Source of the DNA: DASZCR01 sp035942915 | GTDB lineage: Bacteria > Acidobacteriota > Blastocatellia > Pyrinomonadales > Pyrinomonadaceae | Direction of reading: 5' to 3' | Assembly (NCBI GenBank): GCA_035942915.1 | Contig: DASZCR010000034.1 | Location: 1 to 28,209, forward strand | Length of the DNA stretch: 28,209 nt | Shown: in pieces, positions 1-7,198 of the stretch | Numbering within the stretch: the first letter of the stretch is position 1 | How the letters are laid out: each line of letters opens with the position of its first letter | Translations under genes and position numbers: made by a program | The notes under the pieces: generated by a model | The model's database searches: none | What the model saw: the letters and a program-made list of their open reading frames with translations, nothing else | Told to the model about the DNA's origin: nothing

Positions 1-78
1 GGTGATAGGTGATAAGAAAATACGTCTTCTCTTATCACCTATCACCCATCACCTATCACTCTTTACCCATCACCTATC
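1..78. repeat. Heptamer-built hairpin repeat, copy 1 (truncated by window edge)
   Basis: Bases 1-16 and 31-46 are a perfect 16-bp inverted repeat around a 14-base A/T-rich loop. The right arm continues to about 78 with further TATCACC/TATCACT units. The units are a degenerate TGATAGG heptamer. The element lies directly downstream of the sugar-binding-protein gene, and the left arm probably continues beyond the window. The same element recurs at 3956-4054. It may act as a 3'-end mRNA stem-loop or be a dispersed repeat family; the sequence alone does not decide. Confidence 0.75.
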
Positions 79-86
79 ACTCGTCC

Positions 87-1073
87 TCAGTAGGCTTCGT
101 TGACGAACTGGGCGGCGTTCGATTTGTCGAAGAAGCGATCCTGGTTGATGATTTGGGGGGGAAGTTTTTCGCCCCGGAGGTGGCGTTCGAGCGCGTCGAA
201 GGCGAGCGGGCCAAAGCGCGGGTTGCACTCGACCGTGACGTTCATCTCGCCGCGTATGATGGCTTCGAGCGCAGACTTCTGCCCGTCAATCGAGACGATG
301 AGGACTTCCGTGCCCGGCTGCATCCCGGCCGCCTTGAGCGCCTGAATCGCGCCGAGCGCCATCTCGTCGTTGTGCGCGTAGACGACCGTGATGGCCTTGC
401 CGTGCGCCTGTATGATGTTGCTCATCACGTTGAGGGCGTTGGCGCGATTGAAGTCGGCGGTCTGCGAAGCGAGCTTTTTCATCTCCGGGTGAGCGTTGAT
501 AACGTCCCAGAACCCTTGCGAGCGGTCGCGCGCGACAGAGGAGCCGGGCGTGCCCGTCAACTCGACGATGTTCGCCTTCCCGCCCGTCTCCTTGACGAGC
601 CACTCGGCGGCACGCTTACCCTCCTCGACGAAGTCGGATTTCAAGACCGTCACGTAATCGACGCCGGGCGTGCCTGCGGCCTCGCGGTAGATGAGGAAGA
701 CCGGAATCTTGGCCTCGCGTGCGGCCTGCAAGGCGGGGGCAAGTCCTTCGTACTCGCGCGGCGCGAGGAAGATGGCCTTGACGCCGCGCGCCACCAGGTC
801 TTCCACGTCCGACACCTGTTTCGAGGTCTTGTTCTGCGCGTCGGAAACGAGCAGTTCATACTTGTCTGCGCGCTTTCGTGCTTCCTCTTCCATGCTCGTC
901 GTCTCGGCGATGCGCCAGGGGCCATCGTTCTCCATCTGCGAGAAGCCGACCACAATCTTGCCGCTGCCGCCCTGCCGCCCGCCGCAGCCCGCAAGCAGGA
1001 GCGATGCGGCGACGAGGACTGCTGCCGCGAAGAACGCTATGGATTTAAACTTAGCTGTGGATGATTTCATCAC
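87..1073 (-). CDS. Sugar ABC transporter substrate-binding lipoprotein (ribose/galactose type)
   Basis: This 328-residue protein is a periplasmic solute-binding protein of the Peripla_BP_4 (RbsB/XylF-like) class, expected to capture a monosaccharide for an ABC importer. Residues 1-30 are a lipoprotein signal peptide with an LLAGC lipobox (Cys30), followed by a Gly-rich linker. The body has the family hallmarks: an early VGFSQMENDGPWR strand, VARGVKAIFLAPRE, and a late VYAHNDEMALGAIQALKAAG and VSIDGQ. The GTG start sits 7 bases after GGGAG, and an ATG follows immediately. It is the last gene of the minus-strand glycan locus, 67 bases after a GH43 gene. The ATPase and permease would have to lie beyond base 1 or elsewhere. 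The sugar specificity is not visible; context suggests a pentose or galactose. Confidence 0.9.
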   Translation of the reverse strand: MMKSSTAKFKSIAFFAAAVLVAASLLLAGCGGRQGGSGKIVVGFSQMENDGPWRIAETTSMEEEARKRADKYELLVSDAQNKTSKQVSDVEDLVARGVKAIFLAPREYEGLAPALQAAREAKIPVFLIYREAAGTPGVDYVTVLKSDFVEEGKRAAEWLVKETGGKANIVELTGTPGSSVARDRSQGFWDVINAHPEMKKLASQTADFNRANALNVMSNIIQAHGKAITVVYAHNDEMALGAIQALKAAGMQPGTEVLIVSIDGQKSALEAIIRGEMNVTVECNPRFGPLAFDALERHLRGEKLPPQIINQDRFFDKSNAAQFVNEAY

Positions 1074-1140
1074 TTGTGCTCTCCCGTCTCTGCCTGTCCG
1101 AAATGATACTCAGAACTCTGCCTGAAACTTCGCCGCCCCT

Positions 1141-2853
1141 TCAACGCGCCGCCGAGTCGATGCGTAGCGAGTCGAAACGCGCGGCCGCACCCGGCACGCC
1201 GCCGACGGCGAGCGCGACGCGGATGCCTCTGTCCCAGCGCGGCAGATAGTCGCCGTCCAACTCCGCCCCGGCATTCGTCCAGTTGCGCCCGTCGGCGCTG
1301 GCGCTGAAGCGGAAGCGACGCCCCTCCGACGTTGTCATCCGCAGATGGACGCGCGCGCCGCGCGGCGCTTCCAGAATCGTTCCGGTCTGTTGCGCGGGCT
1401 TCTCGTCGCGTCGCTCGCGTCGCCACAAGACCATCCGCCCGTCGCCGCCCACAGAGAGGCCGAGCGCGTTGTCTGCGTCGCCGTAGGCCACCAGCCCCGC
1501 ATACGCGCCGGGTCGGAGGCTGCGCGTATCGACGATGGTGGTGGCGACGTAGTCGCCTGCGGTCGTCGATTGCGCGACGACGGCCGGGACGTAGTTGGTC
1601 GTCTCGGCCGACGCGCTCTGCGCGCCCGTACTTCTATCGGCGAGCACGAGCCAGCCGCCGCGCCGTTCCAGACGAGTGACGGGCGCGTTGGCGGTCGGCC
1701 ATTGCCAACCGGGCATCAGCCGCGCCGTCGTGAAATCATCGAAGAAGTTGTACTCGGCATTACTCTCGATGCCGCCGAGAGGCAACGCGCTGCGCGCGCT
1801 TGGGCCGCGCCCTTCGTTGATGGTCGGCCATCCGTCCGCGCCCCACTCTACCTCGTCGAGCATCGCCTGACGACCGACGTAGACGAAATCTTTCGGGTGA
1901 TAGGCATGATACATCAGCCAGTCGCGCCCGGAGGTGTCCGTCACGACCGTGCCGTGTCCCGGACACTTCCACGCCTCGTTGCCCGACATAATCGGGTTGC
2001 GCGGATTCTTCTCCCAGGGGCCGAGCAGACGGCGCGCGCGCGCCACGCCGACGGCGTACATGCAGTCGCGGTCGCAGCAGAAGTTGCCGGAGTAGAACAT
2101 GTAGAACCAGCCGTTGCGACGCACGACCGCAGGCCCTTCGACGAGGTCGCCGAAGGGCAGGCGCGGGTGCTTCTCCCACGCCTCCGTGTTGCGTAGCAGT
2201 TCCGTCTTCTCGCCGACAAGGCGCGTGCCGTCGGCCGAGAGCCGTTGCGCCCAGATGGGCGTCGGCTTGCTGACGCTGTTGCCGTCCTCTTTCCACAAGA
2301 GGTAGCGTCGTCCCTGCTCGTCCGTCACGGGGAAGCCGTCAATCGAGCCGACTTCCTGACAGACGAGCGGCCCATGGTCGCGATAAGGGCCGGTCGGTCG
2401 CGCGGCGGTGGCGACGGCGACGCAGAGCGGGCCGCCTCTCTTCCGCGCCACGTAGTAGACGTAGAAGCGCCCCCTGTGCTCGGCGATTTCCGGCGCCCAG
2501 TAGCTGCCGACCGACCACGTCGGCGGGCGCGTAAAAATCGAACCGACGATGCGCCAGTTGACGAGGTCGCGCGAGTGCAGGATGGGATACTCAGGCCCCC
2601 ACTCGGAGGTGGTCGCCGTCGCCCAGTAGTCCTGCCCGACGCGCACCACCGAAGGGTCTGGATAGTCGCCCGCGAGCACAGGATTTCTGTAGACGCGCGT
2701 GCTCTGTCTCGGCACTTGCTGCCGACGCGCGCCGCGCCTTCGCTGCTGCCCGACCGCCTCGCTCGGCGCAAGCACGCCGCAGGGCGCAAGCAGCACCGCG
2801 CAGGCCAAGACCGCTAACAGCACTCTTCTCATCAATCGTTCGCTCATCTTCAC
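1141..2853 (-). CDS. Secreted GH43 glycoside hydrolase with C-terminal beta-sandwich
   Basis: This 570-residue enzyme is predicted to hydrolyse arabinose-, xylose- or galactose-containing glycans. An N-terminal signal peptide (about residues 1-35) is followed by a GH43 five-bladed propeller (about 55-360). The three expected acidic residues are visible: Asp66 in DYPDPSV (base), Asp173 in SIDGFPV (pKa modulator) and Glu240 in LVEGPAVV (acid). A Cys-rich NFCCDRDCMYAVG segment near 258-270 resembles one in the other GH43 of this locus. Residues about 370-565 look like the concanavalin-A-like C-terminal domain common in beta-xylosidase-type GH43 (GH43_C2). The GTG start lies 7 bases behind GAGGGG; an ATG two codons later is possible. 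It follows the LacI gene by 29 bases. The exact bond specificity cannot be told from motifs. Confidence 0.9.
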   Translation of the reverse strand: MKMSERLMRRVLLAVLACAVLLAPCGVLAPSEAVGQQRRRGARRQQVPRQSTRVYRNPVLAGDYPDPSVVRVGQDYWATATTSEWGPEYPILHSRDLVNWRIVGSIFTRPPTWSVGSYWAPEIAEHRGRFYVYYVARKRGGPLCVAVATAARPTGPYRDHGPLVCQEVGSIDGFPVTDEQGRRYLLWKEDGNSVSKPTPIWAQRLSADGTRLVGEKTELLRNTEAWEKHPRLPFGDLVEGPAVVRRNGWFYMFYSGNFCCDRDCMYAVGVARARRLLGPWEKNPRNPIMSGNEAWKCPGHGTVVTDTSGRDWLMYHAYHPKDFVYVGRQAMLDEVEWGADGWPTINEGRGPSARSALPLGGIESNAEYNFFDDFTTARLMPGWQWPTANAPVTRLERRGGWLVLADRSTGAQSASAETTNYVPAVVAQSTTAGDYVATTIVDTRSLRPGAYAGLVAYGDADNALGLSVGGDGRMVLWRRERRDEKPAQQTGTILEAPRGARVHLRMTTSEGRRFRFSASADGRNWTNAGAELDGDYLPRWDRGIRVALAVGGVPGAAARFDSLRIDSAAR

Positions 2854-2882
2854 TCTTCGTCCCCTCTTTCGTCCTGTCTCGT

Positions 2883-3944
2883 TTAGCCGAAGGCGCGGCC
2901 GTCGCCAGCGCCCGGTTGCGGCGCAGCCGCGTCAAGCCCGCGCAGTTCGCGCGAGCGCGCCGTCGAGTTGCGCACGACGAGGTGCGTCCCGATGTGTATC
3001 TCGACGCCCTGCCGCTCCTCGTCCTCGATGGAGCGCATCAGCGCCTCGACGGCCTTGCGCCCCAACTCCGTGCGCGGCAGGCAGACGGTCGTCAGCGGCG
3101 GGTCTGACAGCGCGGCAAACGCGATGTCGTCGAAGCCGACCACCGAGATGTCCTGCGGCACGCGCAAGCCGGAGGCGCGACACTCCTGCATGACGCCGAG
3201 CGACATCATGTCGTTGGCGACGACGACGGCCGTCGGCAACTGCTCGGCCGCCAGCATCTCACGCGCGGCGCGTTGACCACCCTCAAACCTGAAGTCGCCT
3301 TCGTAGACGGGCGAGGCGGCGGCGCGCGGCGCGTTGCGCGCCATCGAATCGCGGAAGGCTTCGAGGCGCTTGGTGGCGGAGGGCAGACGGCCGGGGCCGC
3401 CGATGTAGGCGATGCGCTCGTGGCCGAGCGCGACCAGATGCTGGACGGCCTCCTCGATGCCGACCTCGTAATCGACGACGATGTTGCTGACGCACTTGCT
3501 CGTCACGCCCTGGTCGAGAAAGACGACGCAGACGTGGCGACGCGCCAACTCGTCCGAGAGCGTCTTATCGAACTCCGAAACCATCAGCGCGACGCCCGCC
3601 ACCTTGCGCTCGATGATGCGCCGGACGTAGTGCGACGTGCGCTCGGCGTCGTAGTTCGTGTTCGAGAGAATCACATCATAGCCGTGCTCGAAGGCGGCGG
3701 CCTCGATTGACTTGACCAGTTCGGGAAAGAAGGGGTTCGAGATGTCGGATATCAACAGTCCGAGCGTGTTGGTGCGCCCCGAAGAGAGACTGCGCGCGTG
3801 CGCGTTCGGGTAATAGTTGCAACGCTCGACGGCGCGCAAGACCCGCTCGCGCGTCGCTTCGGAGACGTACCTCGTGTTGTTGAGCACGTGCGAGACGGTC
3901 GCCGTCGAAACACCCGCCTCGCGCGCCACGTCTTTAATCCGCAT
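2883..3944 (-). CDS. LacI-family transcriptional regulator
   Basis: This 353-residue DNA-binding repressor has a canonical LacI helix-turn-helix and hinge at the extreme N-terminus (IKDVAREAGVSTATVSHVLNN, with Arg-Tyr-Val-Ser-Glu and Asn-Ala-His-Ala-Arg-Ser-Leu after it). A periplasmic-binding-protein-like sensor domain follows (LGLLISDISNPFFPELV, YIGGPGRLPSATKR, VVGFDDIAFAALSDPPLTTV). About 25 Gly/Ala/Pro-rich residues extend beyond the usual end. The ATG start is fixed by the HTH. The gene lies inside the operon, between galT and a GH43 gene, so it is probably the local sugar-responsive repressor. Tandem TAA-N-CG-N-TTA cores, the usual LacI-family operator style, overlap the start of the transcript at 13005-13037 and are its likely target. 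The inducer is unknown, probably an oligosaccharide or sugar released by the GH43 enzymes. Confidence 0.93.
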   Translation of the reverse strand: MRIKDVAREAGVSTATVSHVLNNTRYVSEATRERVLRAVERCNYYPNAHARSLSSGRTNTLGLLISDISNPFFPELVKSIEAAAFEHGYDVILSNTNYDAERTSHYVRRIIERKVAGVALMVSEFDKTLSDELARRHVCVVFLDQGVTSKCVSNIVVDYEVGIEEAVQHLVALGHERIAYIGGPGRLPSATKRLEAFRDSMARNAPRAAASPVYEGDFRFEGGQRAAREMLAAEQLPTAVVVANDMMSLGVMQECRASGLRVPQDISVVGFDDIAFAALSDPPLTTVCLPRTELGRKAVEALMRSIEDEERQGVEIHIGTHLVVRNSTARSRELRGLDAAAPQPGAGDGRAFG

Positions 3945-3955
3945 AACTCTCAGGG

Positions 3956-4054
3956 GGTGATAGGTGATAGGTGATGGGTGAGAGGTGATAAGAGAAGAAC
4001 TGTTTTCTTATCCTATCACCTATCACTTATCACCCATCACTTATCACTTATCAC
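3956..4054. repeat. Heptamer-built hairpin repeat, copy 2, overlapping the 3' end of galT
   Basis: The left arm (3956-3993) is a run of GGTGATA/GGTGATG units and the right arm (about 4004-4054) a run of TATCACC/TATCACT units. They form a long imperfect palindrome around an A/T-rich loop. The minus-strand galT frame ends inside the right arm: its last residues (Ser-Asp-Lys) and stop codon are repeat sequence. It shares unit and architecture with copy 1 at 1-78, and it separates galT from the LacI gene. Heptanucleotide short tandem repeats are known in other bacteria, notably cyanobacteria; any relation is not shown here. Confidence 0.8.
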
Positions 4055-5042
4055 TTGTCTTCCAGTGAACCGGCGCGATGTGCGCGCGGAGTTCGGCCGC
4101 CTTCTCCTCGGCGTGCGTGTCGTTGATGAACATGCCTGCTCCCGTCTCGCTGCCCGCGAGATATTTCAGACGCCCGGCGGCGCGCAGCGGCGGGTAGAAC
4201 TCAATGTGAAAATGATAATGCTCGTAGTCGCCTCCGTCCGAGGGGCGGCCGTGTAAGACCATCATGTAGGGAAACGACAGGTCGAACAGTTTATCGTAGG
4301 CCATGAGCACCTGCTTGAGTGTCGCGGCCAGTTCGCGCCGCTCCGCGTCGGTCATCTCGGTGAGGGCTTGGAGATGTCTGACGGGGAAGATGTTGACCTC
4401 GTAAGGATAACGCGCGAAGAACGGGATGGCGGCAACGAAAGAGTCGCTCTCGCAGACGATTCTGCGCCCGTCGCGCCGCTCCTCCGCCAGAATGTCGCAG
4501 ACGAGGCAGCGCCCGGTCGCCTGCATGTGCGCGCGTGAGCGTTCCAACTCGCGCGCAATGCGCGGCGGGATGAACGGGTAGGCGTAAATCTGCCCGTGCG
4601 GGTGATGCAGCGTGACGCCGATGGCCTCGCCCTTGTTCTCGAAGATGAAGACGTAGTCAACGAAGTCGAGCGCAGAGAGTTCGCGGAAGCGGTCTGTCCA
4701 GACCTGTATGAGTTTGTATATCTGTTCGACGGGTTCGTCGGCCAGCGTCGAAGTGTGGCGCGGCGAGTAGACGACCACCTCGCAGACGCCCTTGCTCGGC
4801 CGCACCGGATAGAGTTCCGTCGCTTCGACCGAAGGCGCGGGCGGTTCTGTGCTGAGCGACGGGAAGCGGTTCTCGAAGACGACGATGTCGTAGTTCGGCT
4901 CAGGAATTTCCGTCGGGAAGCCGCCCGGCTTGGTCGGGCAGAGCGGGCAGAAGTCTGCGGGCGGCAGGAAGGTGCGCGTCTGACGCCGCGTCGCCGTAGC
5001 GACCCACTCGCCGAGCAGAGGATGCCAGCGCAACTCAGACAC
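4044..5042 (-). CDS. galT: Galactose-1-phosphate uridylyltransferase
   Basis: GalT (332 residues from the chosen start) exchanges UMP between UDP-glucose and galactose-1-phosphate in the Leloir pathway, in the cytoplasm. The frame carries the metal-binding FCPLCP pair (Cys32, Cys35), the NRFPSL segment and the nucleophile region LHHPHGQ (residues 145-151). A C-terminal HYHFHIEFYPP His cluster follows. A longer frame reaches 5138. The GTG at 5042 is preferred because it has GGAGGAG just upstream, begins directly at the conserved S-E-L-R-W-H-P start, and overlaps the stop of the upstream 60-residue gene by 8 bases, suggesting translational coupling. The added N-terminus from 5138 is only Arg/Ala-rich. 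The 3' end is formed by a hairpin repeat. Its presence beside two GH43 genes implies that the released sugar includes galactose. Confidence 0.93.
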   Translation of the reverse strand: MSELRWHPLLGEWVATATRRQTRTFLPPADFCPLCPTKPGGFPTEIPEPNYDIVVFENRFPSLSTEPPAPSVEATELYPVRPSKGVCEVVVYSPRHTSTLADEPVEQIYKLIQVWTDRFRELSALDFVDYVFIFENKGEAIGVTLHHPHGQIYAYPFIPPRIARELERSRAHMQATGRCLVCDILAEERRDGRRIVCESDSFVAAIPFFARYPYEVNIFPVRHLQALTEMTDAERRELAATLKQVLMAYDKLFDLSFPYMMVLHGRPSDGGDYEHYHFHIEFYPPLRAAGRLKYLAGSETGAGMFINDTHAEEKAAELRAHIAPVHWKTSDK

Positions 5043-5217
5043 GTCGCTCCTCCTTCGAGACAGGCTCCGCCGCGCCTTCATCCGCGACGCGCGGCGAGTC
5101 GCTCTGGCCGGCGGCGTCGGTGCGACGAAGACGCTCATCTGCCTGCGCCGTCTCTTCGTCGAAGGTGTAGAAGATGAGATAGCGCCCGTCTTCCAGCTTG
5201 ATTCGCCTGCTCCGCAA
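5035..5217 (-). CDS. Small unknown protein translationally coupled to galT
   Basis: This 60-residue frame begins with a basic, hydrophobic strand-like segment (R-S-R-R-I-K-L-E-D-G-R-Y-L-I-F-Y-T-F-D) and ends in an acidic and basic hydrophilic tail. The TTG start is preceded by AAGGAGGAGG at suitable spacing. The gene begins 20 bases after the upstream GH43 stop and overlaps the galT GTG by 8 bases. These features, not homology, make it look like a real gene. The N-terminal half could be a short beta-hairpin. No function is recognised; the tight coupling suggests a role tied to GalT or to sugar metabolism. Confidence 0.6.
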   Translation of the reverse strand: MRSRRIKLEDGRYLIFYTFDEETAQADERLRRTDAAGQSDSPRVADEGAAEPVSKEERRV

Positions 5218-5237
5218 GCCTCCTCCTTCGATGGTCT

Positions 5238-6362
5238 TCAGCGACGAATGACGGGAGCCGCGCGCCTCGTCGTCGAAGGCGTCGCAGGCTCGACGCGCGG
5301 CCAGCCGCGCCGGTAGACGATTCTGTCCATCAGCATCACGCGGCGGTCGCCCCGGTCGCCCGTTATCTCGTCCTGTAGGAAACGGTTATTGACGTTAATG
5401 GCGTGATAAAAAATCCAGTCCTGTCCGGCCGCGTCGCGCACGACCGAGTTATGACCGGGCGCGAGCCAGAGGTTGTTGCGTTCGAGGATGACGCTGTTTT
5501 TGCTGCCCGTCGCCTGCGCGAGCGTCTCGAAAGGGCCGTCGGCGCTGCGCGAGCGCGCGACCATCACGGCGTAGTGCGCCTTTTCGCCGCAGCAGTTGTC
5601 GCCCGAATAAAAGAGATAATAGTAGCCGTCGCGGTACGTCACCCACGCGCCTTCGATGAGGCGTTGGTAGTTGTTCGGGTTCTCGTCCTTGATGACGTGG
5701 ACGAGGTCGATGGGCGCAGTTCCGGGCTTGAAGCTGAGACGGTCGTCTGCCAGTTCCTGCACCTTGATGGGTTGAAAGCCCGAACCCCAGTAGAGCAACT
5801 TGCGGCCTGTGCGCGGGTCGTCGAAGGCCATCGGGTCGATGTTGATAAAGCTCTCGCCGCATTTTAAGGGCTTGCCGCTGTCTCTAAACGGCCCGGCCGC
5901 GCTCTGCGACGTGGCGACGGCCAGACACAAACCCGTCAACGTGTTCGGGTCGGCCGAGTAGTACATGTAAAAGGTGTCGCCGAACTGGCTGACGTGCGGA
6001 GCCCAGAACTTCTGCGTCTGGTTAGCCCACACGGGCTTCTCCGGCAAGGCGTCTCCGAGCCGCTCCCAACCGATGAGGTCGCGCGAGCGCGCCACCTGTA
6101 TGTTGAGCGTCCGGCGGCCGACGACCGTCTGTGTCGCGTAGGCGTAGTACCAACCGTCGGAGGCGCGCATGACGGTCGGGTCTGGAAAGTCGTCGTCGAA
6201 AATCGGATTGACGTAGACGGCGCGCGTGCGGCGTGTGGATTGTGCGCGAGCGTCCACGCCGAGCGGCGCACAAAGAAGCGAGGCGGCGACGAAGAGGACG
6301 CAGCCAATCATGAGCGACGCGCGGCCGAGCGTGCGCCGACGTTGCGGGAAGATGATGCCCAT
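5238..6362 (-). CDS. Secreted GH43 glycoside hydrolase (single domain)
   Basis: This is the second GH43 enzyme of the locus, 374 residues from the chosen ATG. The frame is open to a GTG at 6416, but the ATG at 6362 gives a cleaner signal peptide (about residues 1-40, cleavage after A-R-A). The propeller follows directly. Asp61 in DFPDPTV, Asp176 in NIDPMAF and Glu237 in LIEGAWV match the GH43 catalytic triad. It shares the N-x-C-C segment (DNCCGEKAHYAV) with the other GH43 but lacks the C-terminal beta-sandwich, so the two are not simple duplicates. Likely substrates are arabinan or arabinogalactan side chains. The start lies 53 bases after the stop of the concanavalin-A-fold gene, and the stop lies 20 bases before the small gene coupled to galT. 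Confidence 0.9.
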   Translation of the reverse strand: MGIIFPQRRRTLGRASLMIGCVLFVAASLLCAPLGVDARAQSTRRTRAVYVNPIFDDDFPDPTVMRASDGWYYAYATQTVVGRRTLNIQVARSRDLIGWERLGDALPEKPVWANQTQKFWAPHVSQFGDTFYMYYSADPNTLTGLCLAVATSQSAAGPFRDSGKPLKCGESFINIDPMAFDDPRTGRKLLYWGSGFQPIKVQELADDRLSFKPGTAPIDLVHVIKDENPNNYQRLIEGAWVTYRDGYYYLFYSGDNCCGEKAHYAVMVARSRSADGPFETLAQATGSKNSVILERNNLWLAPGHNSVVRDAAGQDWIFYHAINVNNRFLQDEITGDRGDRRVMLMDRIVYRRGWPRVEPATPSTTRRAAPVIRR

Positions 6363-6415
6363 CAAAAATCTTCTCAAGCTTCGTCCTGACCTGTGTGAAA
6401 GCGCGCCGCGCCGCA

Positions 6416-7138
6416 CTACTTCGCCGTCACGACGCGCACAGAGTCCCAGTTGTTCTCCGACGAGCCGAAGCCGTAGAGCATGACGTGGAAGGTGCGCGGC
6501 ATGTTCTTAATCACCTTCGTCAATCCGACCTGTGCATCCTGCGCCGGACTGTCCGGCGCGTTGAGCACGAAGAGGAATTCGTCGCCGCGACGGACGATGG
6601 CAAGCACAGGGTTCTTTATCTTCGTTCCGAGTTTGCGGTTGTCGAGCCGCTCGCCGCGACCGTCAACGACCGCCCATGCTTCGAGCGTTCCCTCGCTCGT
6701 CAAGAGCCACTCGATGCGATTGCGCCCGGAGCCGTCGAAGAGAATCGTCACCGTGCCGAAGCCGAGCGGCGCGGCCTTGTCGCCCTGTTCGGGAAGACCC
6801 GCGCCGACTTTTGCCAGTTTCGCTTCGACGATGAAACGCTCGCTGGCGAACTCGCGTCGGCTGCGTACGCCCGCGCGCGTGCGACCGAGGCTGCGCATCT
6901 GTAGCTGACCGTTCTTGACTTCGAGTTTCCCGCCGCCGCCGCCCTCGAAGCTGAAACGCTCCCACTTCTCCGCGTCCAACTTCTCGCCGTCGAACTCGTC
7001 CGTCCACTCTTCGACGGGCGGCGCGCCCGTCTGTTGCTGCTGCGGTGATGGCGGCTGCTGCGCGTCGGCCGTCAAGGCCAACACCAAGACGGCCAAGACC
7101 GCGAGTTTAAAGAGACCGCTCCTCCTGCTGCTCGACAT
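6416..7138 (-). CDS. Secreted concanavalin-A-fold protein (DUF1349/GH16-like lectin or glucanase fold)
   Basis: This 240-residue protein has a signal peptide (residues 1-26, ending A-D-A), then a Gln/Pro linker (about 27-42), then one beta-sandwich domain. The domain opens with E-W-T-D-E-F-D-G-x-x-L-D-x-x-K-W, the usual opening of LamG/GH16/DUF1349-type jelly-roll domains. Later strands such as RFIVEAKLAKVG and NRIEWLLTSEGTLEAW fit the same fold. The E-x-D-x-x-E signature of GH16 catalysis is not seen, so binding is more likely than hydrolysis. It sits between the TPR gene and a GH43 gene in the same operon. It may help to hold glycan at the cell surface or in the periplasm. Confidence 0.75.
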   Translation of the reverse strand: MSSSRRSGLFKLAVLAVLVLALTADAQQPPSPQQQQTGAPPVEEWTDEFDGEKLDAEKWERFSFEGGGGGKLEVKNGQLQMRSLGRTRAGVRSRREFASERFIVEAKLAKVGAGLPEQGDKAAPLGFGTVTILFDGSGRNRIEWLLTSEGTLEAWAVVDGRGERLDNRKLGTKIKNPVLAIVRRGDEFLFVLNAPDSPAQDAQVGLTKVIKNMPRTFHVMLYGFGSSENNWDSVRVVTAK

Positions 7139-7198
7139 GAATCTTCCTCCGTGCTCTTAAAGCTTGCCCTGTCGTGTGTGTCGCGCGCCGCGCCGCCC

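Noticed and set aside
9..1064. Plus-strand frame of 351 codons opposite the sugar-binding protein
   Set aside because: It starts in the hairpin repeat, has no ribosome site, and lies over a minus-strand gene with a clear lipobox and family motifs.
1..4054. CRISPR array as explanation of the TGATAGG-rich elements
   Set aside because: Units are 7 bases, contiguous and degenerate, with no spacers, and they form inverted arms.
5043..5138. N-terminal extension of GalT
   Set aside because: It is Arg/Ala-rich, overlaps the better-supported small gene, and the GTG at 5042 has the ribosome site and begins at the conserved sequence.
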